Under the pieces are notes generated by a model. It did no database searches. It was not told the DNA's origin and saw nothing but the letters and a program-made list of their open reading frames with translations. A program made the translations under genes and the position numbers. This document shows, piece after piece, positions 55,178 to 64,000 of a stretch of 64,000 nt of DNA. How positions within the stretch are numbered: the stretch's first letter is position 1; each line of letters begins with the position of its first letter. The stretch comes from Neosynechococcus sphagnicola sy1 (GTDB taxonomy: Bacteria; Cyanobacteriota; Cyanobacteriia; Neosynechococcales; Neosynechococcaceae), in contig NZ_JJML01000025.1 in the NCBI RefSeq assembly GCF_000775285.1, positions 1 to 64,000 of the forward strand, written 5' to 3'.

Positions 55178-56048
55178 GTGATCTATTTCCTGACGGTCAA
55201 CTATGAGTCCACGTCGCTGATTGCCCAGTTACTGGATTCCATTGCCGTTCAGGGTCAGCCCGATACCCCAGTGATCATTGTCAATAATTCTCCGGATGAT
55301 CCCTCGGTGCAGCAGTTCCAGCGTCCCCCGGTGAAGGTGATTGAGGCAGGGGCTAATCTCGGGTTTGGACGAGCTTGCAACCTCGGCTTACGTTGGGTGT
55401 ACCAGCGAGATCCCACGGCGATCGTTTGGCTGATTAATCCCGATGCTGGCTTGCACATAGGATCTCTGGATCAGGCACAGCAGTTGTTTCACCACCACCC
55501 CGAGATTTCCATTCTCGGCACCGTTATTTATCAGCCCGATGGCCGCCTCTGGTTCGCTGGGGGGCAGTTCACCCCCCGCACAGGAACGATTCTCAGCCAG
55601 ACAACCCCCCTGCACCCATCTTCAGGAACAAGAATATGTGACCACGGCTTGGGTTTCAGGTTGTAGTTTGTTGGTTCAGCTCCAGAATTTTCCGGAGTGT
55701 CCCCAATTTTCACCGGAGTATTTTCTTTATTATGAAGACTTTGATTTCTGCCAACGCTATGCCAACCAGGGTCATATTGTGGCGATCGCCCCCAAGATTG
55801 GTGTCATCCATCAACCCTCTTCCATTACCAATCGTGATCGCTATCACAAATTCAAATATAGTACCTATAGCTATTTGCTGATGCTGGAGCAGTATAGTAC
55901 CTGGTGGATCTTGATCCTGCGGCTGGGACGGGTCTTAATCTATGGGTTAGCGATCGCCCCCTTGCAGCCAGATGTAGCACTGGGGAAGTTGCATGGCATC
56001 GGTCTCTATTGGCAACGGGTATGGCGATCTTGGCAAACTCTTTATTAA
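55178..56048 (+). CDS. Glycosyltransferase family 2, rhamnosyltransferase-like (one frame break)
   Basis: 289 residues when repaired. The GTG start follows rfbA at once: IYFLTVNYESTSLIAQLLDS, VIIVNNSPDD and NLGFGRACNLGLRW, with the metal-binding DxD-like INPDAG. The second part is LQEQEYVTTAWVSGCSLLV and YFLYYEDFDFCQRYANQG, the acceptor-side ED motif. The break is at the C6 run 55605-55610. The pattern is like RfbF/WbbL-type rhamnosyltransferases. It overlaps the next transferase gene by 28 bp. Confidence 0.83.
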
Positions 56049-57103
56049 TTAATTTATCGTTTCTGATTCCCCAACCGACGGGATTGTCAACCTATGCGAG
56101 CAATCTTTTACCGTATTTTAAATCCCTCGATCCCATCCTATTAACCTCTCGTTCGTTCCCCGACTATGCTTGTTATCCCGTTGCTGGCAACTTAACCGCT
56201 GATAAAGGAACGCGAGGCCATTTTAATCGGTTGCTCTGGACACAATTTCAGCTCCCCAAACTGTATCGAAACTTGGCAGCACGACTGCTGTTTTCTCCCA
56301 TTACCGAGGCTCCTTTGTCCGTTAGTTGCCGCACGGTAGTGATGTTCCATGACCTGATTCCCCTAAGGTTCCCGCGCCGCTTCTCGCCCCTGACACCCTA
56401 CTTCCGGTATTACATCCCCCAAGTCTTGCGGCAGTCGCTACACATTGTCTGTAATTCTGAAGCCAGCGCCCGTGATCTGGTAGATTTCTATGGCATTCCT
56501 GCCCGCCAAATCACCCCAATTCCCCTCGCCCACGACCCCCAACATTTCCGATTTTTAGACCTGCCAACCCAGAATTATTTTCTCTATTTGGGACGTACGG
56601 TTCCCTACAAGAATTTGCAGCGGGTGATTGCCGCCTTGTCAGCGATCCCCCACTCGGATGCTCAACTTTGGGTCGCGGGTCCCCCCGATCCCCGCTATCT
56701 CCCCCGTCTGAATCAACAAATTGTCAACCTGGGGTTAGCAGCACGGGTGAAGTTTTTAGGGTATGTTGCCTACGAAAATTTGCCCGTTCTGATCAACCAA
56801 GCGATCGCCTTGGTGTTTCCCAGCCTTTGGGAAGGGTTTGGTCTACCCGCCCTAGAGGCCATGGCCTGCGGTACCCCTGTGATTACCTCCAATCTGTCGT
56901 CGCTGCCAGAAGTGACCAGGGATGCGGCTTTACTGGTGAATCCCTACGAGGTGGGGGCGATCGCCCAGGCCATGGAAATGGTAGCTACAGATACCCAACT
57001 GCACCAACACTTACGAGGGGCGGGTCTCCAACGGGCAGCAGAATTTAGTTGGGCGAAAACAGGGGAGGCAACCGCCGCTATTCTCCGCCGCTATCTGGGA
57101 TAG
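56021..57103 (+). CDS. Glycosyltransferase family 4
   Basis: About 360 residues from ATG 56021; the frame extends to 55904 but that part is a shadow of the GT2 gene. Marks: [21 protein letters not shown] with the N-terminal glycine loop, [48 protein letters not shown] and [27 protein letters not shown] (EX7E). It is a retaining GT-B enzyme, probably a mannosyl- or rhamnosyltransferase of the same glycan as the rml genes. It is convergent with ubiX 12 bp away. Confidence 0.9.
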   Translation: MAILANSLLINLSFLIPQPTGLSTYASNLLPYFKSLDPILLTSRSFPDYACYPVAGNLTADKGTRGHFNRLLWTQFQLPKLYRNLAARLLFSPITEAPLSVSCRTVVMFHDLIPLRFPRRFSPLTPYFRYYIPQVLRQSLHIVCNSEASARDLVDFYGIPARQITPIPLAHDPQHFRFLDLPTQNYFLYLGRTVPYKNLQRVIAALSAIPHSDAQLWVAGPPDPRYLPRLNQQIVNLGLAARVKFLGYVAYENLPVLINQAIALVFPSLWEGFGLPALEAMACGTPVITSNLSSLPEVTRDAALLVNPYEVGAIAQAMEMVATDTQLHQHLRGAGLQRAAEFSWAKTGEATAAILRRYLG

Positions 57104-57114
57104 CTCCGTTTTCC

Positions 57115-57750
57115 CTACTCGGTGCTGTGGCCTTGCCAGCGCGCCAGGGGGACACAGTCAATATCCAGTTGATCCAGGGCCCGAGCAATGACGAAATCCA
57201 CGAGATCTTCAATGGTTTGAGGATGGTGATACCAAGCAGGAATGGCCGGGACAATCCGCGCCCCTGCCTCTGCGAGGGTGGTTAAGTTCCGCAGATGAAT
57301 CAAACTCAGGGGCGTTTCTCGGGGCACCAACACCAGTCGTCGCCCCTCCTTTAATTGCACATCGGCGGCGCGCTCCAACAGGTCAGAACTCAAGCCCGCC
57401 GCCAACTTAGCAACGGTGCTCATGCTACAGGGGATCACCATCATTCCCAGGGTGCGGAAGGAGCCACTGGCAATGGTTGCCCCCACATCCCCCCAGGGAT
57501 GACAGGTCAATTGTCCAGCCAACTCTACCCCTGCCTGTTGCCGCCAGAAAAGTTCTTGCTGCCGGGGTTCCGTCGGCAGGCGTGTCTGTTGTTCCGCTTG
57601 CCAGACCATGAAACTGGATTTGGAGGCGATCAGATCAATGGTGTAATTGGCCTGCAACAGAAACTTCAGCGCCCGGACGGCATAGATCAGACCGGATGCG
57701 CCCGAAACTGCGAGAATTAAGGGCAAATGGGAGGGTGCCCTCATCCTCAC
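57115..57750 (-). CDS. ubiX: Flavin prenyltransferase UbiX
   Basis: 211 residues. Makes prenylated FMN, the cofactor of UbiD decarboxylases; in cyanobacteria this serves plastoquinone formation. Marks: LILAVSGASGLIYAVRALKFLL with the flavin phosphate loop, SGSFRTLGMMVIPCSMSTVAKLAAGLSSDLLERAADVQLKEGRRLVLVPRETPLS (the catalytic Ser and prenyl site lie here) and the terminal helix. It overlaps the RNase R gene by ATGA. No ubiD is seen in the window. Confidence 0.94.
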   Translation of the reverse strand: MRMRAPSHLPLILAVSGASGLIYAVRALKFLLQANYTIDLIASKSSFMVWQAEQQTRLPTEPRQQELFWRQQAGVELAGQLTCHPWGDVGATIASGSFRTLGMMVIPCSMSTVAKLAAGLSSDLLERAADVQLKEGRRLVLVPRETPLSLIHLRNLTTLAEAGARIVPAIPAWYHHPQTIEDLVDFVIARALDQLDIDCVPLARWQGHSTE

Positions 57751-60071
57751 TCCTCACTCCGAGGCTCACCCTCCTCAGTGGTTTCACTGATTACGGGCTC
57801 ACTGATTACGGGTTCACTGCCCCCGTCCACCACTACTAGGTCAATCTGTTGCCGATAGTAGTCAACGCTCTTCACCTGCACAGCAATCAGATCCCCGAGA
57901 CGGTATTGTTTACGATTGCGGCGACCCACCAATACCTGAGGGCGAGAACGATATTCATACCAGTCGTCCTTGAGGGAACTGACATGAACCAGTCCTTCGA
58001 TCAGCAGCTCCTCAATTTCCACGAACAAACCGTAGGATTGCACCCCAGTAATGAGTCCCCGAAAGACCTCCCCAATCCGCTCCCGCATGAAGCCTGCTTT
58101 CTTCAGCCCTTCCACATCCTCTTCGGCTTCTAGGGCTTCTTTTTCGCACTCGCTCAGGTAAACCACCATAGAGGCAAAATGGGTCTCTAATTCCTCTTGC
58201 ACCTCGGTGGGCAATACATTCCAGGTAACCTTGCCGTGGCAGGAACTATGGCGGAGATTCACCGATTCTTTAGCACGGGTGGAACGGCGATCGCGTCCCT
58301 GTTCAAACACCGCATGAAGCACCCGTTGAACCAGGAGATCTGGGTAGCGACGCAACGGCGAGGTGAAATGGGTATACCCCTGATCCAGTGCCAACCCAAA
58401 ATGGGGCTTGGGGGTGGTGCTATAAACCGCTGGTTTCAAGGTTGAGAGCAACAGGTAGGTCAGGACTTTTTCCACACTGGACTGGGCGAAATGCTGGGTC
58501 AGTCGCTGATAATCCTGGGGACGCACCACCTCATCCTGCTCCAGAGATACATCCATCTGCATACTTTGGGCCAGCTTAATCAGATCCTGGACATCATCCG
58601 GGTCAGGGCTAGGATGGATGCGGTAGATTCCCGGCACTGCCAAGGCCTGCAAATGGGAGGCCACCACTTGATTCGCCAGCAGCATCAGCTCGACCACCAT
58701 GGCACGGGCAGGTTGAGCTGCTGAGACAACCATAGCCCCTAGGGCACCCTCATCGTCATAGTGAAACTTCGTATCGGGGAGGTTTAACTCAAAGGCTCCC
58801 CGGGCTTGACGCTGTTGCTGCAATGCTTGGCTGAGGGCATGGAGCTGCACCACGGTTTCTAACACCGGTGCCAGGTCTTGAATGGCTTCTGGTAAGTCGG
58901 AACCTGAGTTCTGCTGGCTGAGGGAATGGTACTCCAGAATCGCCTGAACCAGCTGATAGCTCAACAGGTGATCGACGCGAATTACCGTCGGTTGAATTTC
59001 AAACTCCACGACGGTGCCAGCATTGTCCAAGGTCAAGAGCACCGAGACGGCCAGACGATCCTGACCCGGCAACAGGGAACAGTGCCGCTGGCAAAATTCC
59101 TCGGGTAACATTGGCAGCACGGCATCCCCTAAATAGACGGAAGTGCCCCGTTTTTGAGCTTCCCGATCTAGGGGGGATTGGGCGGCAATAAAGGCTACCA
59201 CATCGGTAATATGAATCCCCAACTGCCATTGCCCCGACTCCAGACGTTCCAGGGTGATGGCATCGTCTAGGCTTTCGGCCATGGACTCGTTGATGGTGGG
59301 TTTGAGACTCAGGGTTTTCAGGTGGCGTAGATCGAGTCGCTGCGTCACATTGGCCTCTGCCAGCCGATCCGGGATCTCTTGGATGGCTTGCAACAGCTCT
59401 GGGGGAAAATTGCGGGGAAGGTCGTGTTTGCAGCAAACAATGTCTAAATCAGAGGCGGATTGGTCATCATTGCCCAAACTCTGGGTAATCCGTCCCAGAG
59501 GTCGCATCTGTCCCAGGGGATAGCGAAGAATTTCCACATGCACCAGATGGTCGATCACCTCGGTCAAACTCTGACCATTGGCCTGGAGGTCAAGTTCAAA
59601 CAACAGCCGATCATCCAAGGGAATGGCTCGCAGCTCGGTGTTGGTCTGCTTCACCCTAGCAAGTACCGAAGGATTGGCTCGTTCTAGAATCAGGCGCACT
59701 TCTCCCTCCGGACTGCGGCGGCGACGGCCTTCTTTGGTGACTCTCACCAAGACACGATCGCCATTCCAGGCAGTTCCTAGCTGGCTTTCGCGCACATAGA
59801 TATCTTCGGCTCCCTCCACATCTTGAATGGCAAAACAGAATCCCTTGCTGGAGCAACGTAGTTTGCCTTCAATCAGTCCTTCTTCCCGGACTCGCCGATA
59901 TTTTCCCCGCTCCTTGACGAGCAAACCAATCTTCTCCAAGGCATCTAGGGCAATCTGAAGTTGGCGGAGCCGCTTATCGTCATCACAGTTAAGCTTCTTT
60001 TCTAAAACTTTGGGGGCAACGAGTTTATCATCCGTGAAATTAGCTAGTAAATCTGCAATCGAAAATTCCAT
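57747..60071 (-). CDS. rnr: Ribonuclease R / RNase II family exoribonuclease
   Basis: About 774 residues from ATG 60071 (EFSIADLLANFTDDKLVAPK), the usual cyanobacterial opening; the frame extends further to 60119. It has a winged-helix N-terminus, cold-shock domains (about 85-250), and the RNB catalytic core with GIHITDVVAFI, LDREAQKRGTSVYLGDAVLPMLP, YRIHPSPD and YTHFTSPLRRYPDLLVQR. A C-terminal S1 domain starts at IGEVFRGLITGVQSYGLFVEIEE. It degrades structured RNA 3' to 5'. It is upstream of ubiX in the same transcript. The long acidic tail (EPVISEPVISETTEE) holds a small tandem repeat. Confidence 0.92.
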   Translation of the reverse strand: MEFSIADLLANFTDDKLVAPKVLEKKLNCDDDKRLRQLQIALDALEKIGLLVKERGKYRRVREEGLIEGKLRCSSKGFCFAIQDVEGAEDIYVRESQLGTAWNGDRVLVRVTKEGRRRRSPEGEVRLILERANPSVLARVKQTNTELRAIPLDDRLLFELDLQANGQSLTEVIDHLVHVEILRYPLGQMRPLGRITQSLGNDDQSASDLDIVCCKHDLPRNFPPELLQAIQEIPDRLAEANVTQRLDLRHLKTLSLKPTINESMAESLDDAITLERLESGQWQLGIHITDVVAFIAAQSPLDREAQKRGTSVYLGDAVLPMLPEEFCQRHCSLLPGQDRLAVSVLLTLDNAGTVVEFEIQPTVIRVDHLLSYQLVQAILEYHSLSQQNSGSDLPEAIQDLAPVLETVVQLHALSQALQQQRQARGAFELNLPDTKFHYDDEGALGAMVVSAAQPARAMVVELMLLANQVVASHLQALAVPGIYRIHPSPDPDDVQDLIKLAQSMQMDVSLEQDEVVRPQDYQRLTQHFAQSSVEKVLTYLLLSTLKPAVYSTTPKPHFGLALDQGYTHFTSPLRRYPDLLVQRVLHAVFEQGRDRRSTRAKESVNLRHSSCHGKVTWNVLPTEVQEELETHFASMVVYLSECEKEALEAEEDVEGLKKAGFMRERIGEVFRGLITGVQSYGLFVEIEELLIEGLVHVSSLKDDWYEYRSRPQVLVGRRNRKQYRLGDLIAVQVKSVDYYRQQIDLVVVDGGSEPVISEPVISETTEEGEPRSEE

Positions 60072-60191
60072 GTAGCGATTAACCCTTCGTTGTCGTATTT
60101 CAGTGCTTGATCTCTGCAACGACAGTACAGCCAGGACTTTGTACTGCGGGAAGCCTGGTTAGATGGTAATCCCAATTGCTGCCCTGCGGTC

Positions 60192-60885
60192 TCAGTCTCG
60201 CTGCCCTGTAACAATATAGGTGACACGCTTGCCAATATTAGTGGCGTGATCTGCCATCCGCTCTAGGTGCCGAATCACTAACACCAATAAAACAATCGGT
60301 TCTACAACCCCTTGAATGTTTTTTTTGCTGCGCTAATTGATCGTAAAGCATCTGGTAATCAGAGTCCACTGCATCATCTCGGGCTTTTACCTCTAAACCT
60401 GAAACCGCGTCCAGATCGGAGAGTGCTGCTAGACTCATTGCCAACATGGCTTGACATCGATCCGACATCACCTGAATCTGACCCATATAGGGGGAATTGG
60501 GGTAGGGAAACAGTTTAATGGCGATCGCGCCGATATCCTTGGCATAGTCCCCAATCCGCTCCAGATCCCGCACCAATTGCATCAGGGCACTAATCAGCCG
60601 CAGATCTTGCATCACGGGGGAATGCTTCGCAATCAGACTGACACAATCCTGTTCAATCTGGCGATAGTACTGATCGATTTGTTTATCTTGCTTGGCAATG
60701 CTGCCAGCGGCCTGTAAATCTCCTTGAAATAAGCCTTGGCGTGCTAACCAGAAGGAGTTTTCAACCAAGGCCCCCATCCGTAACACATCCCGCTGTAAGC
60801 GTCTCAAGTCTCGCTCAAAGCGAGTACCAGATAATCCGGAGTTTTCCAAGGATGACCCGCCACAGTGAATAAGTTCAGCGTTCAA
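60192..60885 (-). CDS. phoU: Phosphate uptake regulator PhoU (one frame break)
   Basis: 230 residues after removing one base from the T8 run at 60319-60326; the end then reads NIQGVVEPIVLLVLVIRHLERMADHATNIGKRVTYIVTG, the second PhoU metal motif. The first motif is in LMQLVRDLERIGDYAKDIGAIAI. Two three-helix bundles bind iron or zinc clusters and signal to the PhoR/Pst system. No pst genes are in the window. The start is TTG 60883-60885. The frame break is judged a sequencing error because both domains are complete. Confidence 0.88.
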
Positions 60886-61018
60886 GCAGCCAGCAGTGTC
60901 TTAGATTTACCCTCTCTCTTCCTGATTGCAACTATGGGGTGCTTCTGGGGTAGAGAAGGAGATCCAACTCAAAGGGCGCTTGATTCAAGTTTGACACGAT
61001 CTTTCAATGGGGAATCGG

Positions 61019-61370
61019 CTATCCCGGCTCTTGAAATAGCGACTCAAAGACCTTTTGCAGCGATTGTACATCCGCCAGCCGGGCCACCAATAAATTCTCC
61101 GTTCCGGCATCCAGCAACCGCGCCTTCCAGTAACCAATACTGTCAGAGTTTTTCACCCAAAACTCAATCAGGGATTTAACGGCTTGATCCAGATCCCATT
61201 CCTGCTCGGGAGCCACCGCCTCCACGGATTCTACAAACGCATCCAGGGTGCATTGATAGGCTCCAAGGTACTTCACATGGCTCTGGGGGTGGCTTTTGTA
61301 AAAGGTTTGTTGATGGTTAAAAAACGGAGAGAACGGGGGAAATCCCCAGAAGTTCAAAGGTGTATTGCAT
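61019..61370 (-). CDS. Conserved cyanobacterial protein of unknown function (one frame break)
   Basis: From ATG 61368-61370 the frame reads QYTFELLGISPVLSV and then stops; removing one base of the A6 run (61319-61324) joins FNHQQTFYKSHPQSHVKYLG and runs to 61019, giving 116 residues. Other parts are CTLDAFVESVEAVAPEQEWDLD, SLIEFWVKNSDSIGYWKARLLDAG and NLLVARLADVQSLQKVFESLF. I recall similar small proteins in other cyanobacteria but no function. It is soluble and acidic. It stands alone between phoU and a methyltransferase gene. Confidence 0.65.
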
Positions 61371-61560
61371 AGGTCAATAGCTCACAAACGTCTAACAGAC
61401 CTTACCGGAGTGACTTTTATTGTAAAACCAATCAAAAATTGAGCAACCTCGTCACTGGATCATTCACAGGTGAAACTGTTGTAAGGGAAACCTCTCTGAA
61501 TAAATGTATTGAAAATAACGAAATGCCCCAGATGTCCTGCCCCACCGGGATAGATGCTTG

Positions 61561-62250
61561 CTAAATCTTCTGGGAAAAGACCACCATTTCATTACCACCT
61601 TTTTGCAGCTCATAGGCAACGGGGATAATGTCTGAGGTGATGCCGCGATCCGCTAAGGTCGGTCTCAGTGCGTCAATGTAGGGCGATCGCTGTAATGCCA
61701 GGGTGATCAAGGGGAAAATTCGCACCTGGGTCGCAACCCGACAGAGTTCTTGAATCGAGTCTAGATGGAATGTGTAGTCCAGGTGATCGGAGTAGAGAAA
61801 TAGCAGGTGGGAGCACAACGCCAGATCGAACTGTTGATCGGCAAAGGGCAGGGTAGGAAGCGACGCTACTTGATATCGTCCAGTTTGCCGCCCCAATTCA
61901 TAATCTTGCAGAAACATCTGGAGGGTTTGGAGGCGATGACGACGCAGCGCTTCTGGATCATGATGATCCCTCCAAACCCAGTCCTCAGGTGTTGCCTTCA
62001 CTTGGGCGATAATGTCATCCACGACCTGCTCAAATCGTTGCTGAATGACTTCACCGCCAACGGCATAGATGGGATCAATTGAAATCACATTGTCGCATCC
62101 GAGCTGGTGCAGCTCAGCATTGAAGCTAGCTGGGCCATCCCCACAGCCTAAAATGCGTTGCCCCAGATCCTGGGGGGAAAGATTAAACATCCGTTGATAT
62201 TCGAGCAGCGATCGCCCAAAGGGAACAATGCTATCGAGGGTCATGCTCAT
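61561..62250 (-). CDS. SAM-dependent methyltransferase-like protein
   Basis: 229 residues. ILGCGDGPASFNAELHQLG is the SAM-binding loop, VISIDPIYAVG the acidic ribose contact, and ADQQFDLALCSHLLFLYSDHLD the motif after the fourth strand. The family substrate is unknown; small-molecule methylation is most likely. A helix of about 50 residues between the second and third strands (ATPEDWVWRDHHDPEALRRHRLQTL) is characteristic of a cyanobacterial group. It follows accD by 42 bp on the same strand and may share its transcript. Confidence 0.82.
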   Translation of the reverse strand: MSMTLDSIVPFGRSLLEYQRMFNLSPQDLGQRILGCGDGPASFNAELHQLGCDNVISIDPIYAVGGEVIQQRFEQVVDDIIAQVKATPEDWVWRDHHDPEALRRHRLQTLQMFLQDYELGRQTGRYQVASLPTLPFADQQFDLALCSHLLFLYSDHLDYTFHLDSIQELCRVATQVRIFPLITLALQRSPYIDALRPTLADRGITSDIIPVAYELQKGGNEMVVFSQKI

Positions 62251-62292
62251 CGGTAAGGGGATGGGATGAAGGGTCTGCGCCTAAGCCACAAC

Positions 62293-63189
62293 TTAAACGA
62301 CGGCGGCAGGGGCTTCGCGCAACCGGGAAAAATGGGGTTGATGGAGACGAATCAGTTGCGCCAGGGTTTTCTTCAACTGGGTGCGGGAGACAATGGCATC
62401 GACAAAGCCGTGATTGAGCAAATACTCAGCGGTTTGAAAGTTATCCGGCAGCTTTTCGCGCAGGGTTTGTTCCACCACCCGTCGTCCGGCAAAACCAATG
62501 GTTGCTTTCGGTTCTGCTAGGATCACATCCCCCAACATGGCGAAGCTAGCGGTCACTCCCCCTGTGGTGGGATGGGACAGTACGGGGATATAGAGCAATC
62601 GGGATTCTCGGTGATATTGCAGGGCTGCGGAAATTTTAGCCATTTGCATCAAACTCAACATCCCTTCCTGCATCCTGGCTCCGCCGGAGGCACAGACAAT
62701 CACCACGGGAATCTGATCCTGGGTCGCCCGTTCAATCATCCGAGTCAGTTTCTCCCCCACCACCGAACCCATACTGCCCCCCATAAAGCGGAAGTCCATG
62801 ACGCCCAGGGCAATGGGTAGGGTATCCAGTCGCCCCAAACCGGTTTGCACGGCATCCGGGAGACCAATTTTGTCTTGGGTTTCCCGGAGGCGATCGCAGT
62901 AGGCCTTGCGATCTCGAAACTGCAGGGGATCGCAAGGCCATAGATCCTCATCCAGCGGCTGCCAGGTGTCTGGATCAATTAACTGCTGAATTCGTTCATC
63001 GCTATAGACCCGCAGGTGGTGATCGCAGTCGAGACAAACCATTTGATTGGCTTTGAGGTCTTTCGTGTAGGTCAGCACCCCACAGGCTTCACATTTAGTC
63101 CACAGACCATCGGCAATTTCTCGGACTTGATGCTCCTTGCTAATGGGATCAGATTTCCGGCGATTGGCAAACCAGTCAAAAAGAGACAT
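62293..63189 (-). CDS. accD: Acetyl-CoA carboxylase carboxyltransferase subunit beta
   Basis: 298 residues from ATG 63187-63189 ([14 protein letters not shown]), the normal start; the frame extends 12 codons further to 63225. The zinc finger is [13 protein letters not shown]...[12 protein letters not shown]. The carboxyltransferase core has [44 protein letters not shown] and [35 protein letters not shown]. It works with AccA to transfer carboxyl from biotin to acetyl-CoA, the first step of fatty acid synthesis. accA is not in the window, as usual in cyanobacteria. Confidence 0.95.
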   Translation of the reverse strand: MSLFDWFANRRKSDPISKEHQVREIADGLWTKCEACGVLTYTKDLKANQMVCLDCDHHLRVYSDERIQQLIDPDTWQPLDEDLWPCDPLQFRDRKAYCDRLRETQDKIGLPDAVQTGLGRLDTLPIALGVMDFRFMGGSMGSVVGEKLTRMIERATQDQIPVVIVCASGGARMQEGMLSLMQMAKISAALQYHRESRLLYIPVLSHPTTGGVTASFAMLGDVILAEPKATIGFAGRRVVEQTLREKLPDNFQTAEYLLNHGFVDAIVSRTQLKKTLAQLIRLHQPHFSRLREAPAAVV

Positions 63190-63407
63190 GAACGCAAAAG
63201 TTTCCTTATAGGTCACAATTCTCAAAAAAACTCAACATCTCTGGGAGTCAGAACCTAGATTCCATCTGAGCGAGGCAGTTCCAGTCAAGGCTCCAGGTTG
63301 TTGGCATCAATTTGACAAAATCTTTGATAAAGTCAACACCGCTTTATAATTATGCACCTGGGATGGACGTCGGTTGCGATCGCCTGGGGGCTGAACTGCA
63401 TCGCTTC

Positions 63408-64000
63408 CTACCCCATGACCGGGAAAAATAGCTGGAAATACCAGGCTAGCAATGCCTCCCCCCACAGGGCAGAGATCGCGGCTCCCAAGGCCAGAAACGG
63501 CCCAAAAGGCATGGGTTGACGACGATCTAACCAGCCGAGGGCGATCGCCGACCCCCCCCGCAAAGGCACCCAAAGCACACCCTAAAAAACTTGCCAGCAG
63601 CAAAAACTTCCAGCCCAACCAGGCACCCATCATTGCGGCCAGCTTGGCATCTCCCGCCCCCATGGCCGTCTGTCCCAGTGCCACTGAACCGACGAGGGTA
63701 ATCAGATCAAACAGCCACACTCCCAGCACTCCCCCGCCAATCCCCACCATCAGCTGCCCTAGCGCCCCCGTGAGATACCCGTGAGCCTGTAACCCTAGCA
63801 ATAATTGAAAACCCAGTCCTACCACTAGACCCGATTGGGTCAGGGAATTGGGGAGGGTCATGGTGTCGAGATCGATCATTGCCAGTACCAACAACCAGCT
63901 CAAAAATACCCAGTATCCCAAGGTCAGCAGCGAGATGCCAAAGTCACTAAATACCACCAGAAACATCATCCCCACCGCTGCTTCCACCAAGGGATAGCGG
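63408..64000 (-). CDS. pilD: Prepilin peptidase, partial, one frame break
   Basis: The 5' part lies beyond the window; the frame is open through RYPLVEAAVGMMFLVVF to the edge. Peptidase A24 marks: MIDLDTMTLPNSLTQSG with the first catalytic Asp, and GAGDAKLAAMMGAWLGW with the GxGD second Asp. Six or more membrane spans are expected. After the C8 run at 63552-63559 one base must be removed; the frame then reads SAIALGWLDRRQPMPFGPFLALGAAI and stops at 63408. It processes type IV pilin precursors for motility and DNA uptake. Confidence 0.88.

Overview
The window reads as a chromosomal stretch of a cyanobacterium. The HIP1 octamer GCGATCGC is frequent, and many genes are of cyanobacterial type: a CYP110-like P450, a DesB-like omega-3 desaturase, CrtE, a Trp-rich TIGR02450-type protein, a CIA30-domain protein, a long-form RmlA, and hopanoid genes hpnH and hpnA. 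The species cannot be fixed from sequence alone.

Region 1 (1-9230) is an integrated, decaying mobile element. A minus-strand run of genes encodes unrecognised proteins: a 705-residue protein with a long Pro/Asp/Gly linker, a protein made of a duplicated domain, two small proteins and a broken helix-turn-helix gene. It is followed by a catalytic-domain-only tyrosine recombinase, a zinc-motif protein, an XRE repressor with an operator-like palindrome, and a plus-strand cassette of four tiny genes. The last tiny gene runs directly into what looks like a complete type I hammerhead ribozyme (6993-7064). An IS110-family transposase and the remnant of a second integrase lead to tRNA-Thr, the likely attachment site; tRNA-Tyr follows.

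A 143-bp MITE with 16-bp perfect terminal repeats and 3-bp TNA target duplications occurs four times (1332, 7248, 35097, 43175). Removing copy 1 in silico restores an intact excisionase-like HTH domain. Removing copy 2 restores the ATG of the IS110 transposase. Copy 3 landed exactly in the stop codon of a copper radical oxidase gene, and the target duplication regenerates that stop.

Region 2 (9573-25315) is housekeeping: murA, a HEAT-repeat protein, an HI0933-type flavoprotein, a DevA-like ATPase, Mn-SOD with a Tat signal, CYP110-like P450, a phosphorylase, crtE, DUF190, trmJ, glyA, aroC and desB. Region 3 (25316-30518) has a CDF exporter and an oxylipin-like pair: a lipoxygenase with all iron ligands and a P450 whose I-helix lacks the usual acid-alcohol pair. 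Region 4 (30519-42911) has an RND efflux pair, the radical oxidase, comM/yifB, a CIA30 protein, hpnH and hpnA. Region 5 (43175-57103) is surface-polysaccharide DNA: methyltransferases, glycosyltransferases, TPR proteins, an RTX-type protein and rmlC-rmlD-rmlA, with an AT-rich front part bounded by the MITE and IS fragments. Region 6 (57115-64000) has ubiX, rnr, phoU, accD and the 3' part of a prepilin peptidase gene.

At least eleven otherwise intact genes are broken by single-base length changes, nearly all in or beside homopolymer runs. This pattern points to sequencing error more than to gene decay. The true decay is confined to the mobile-element parts.
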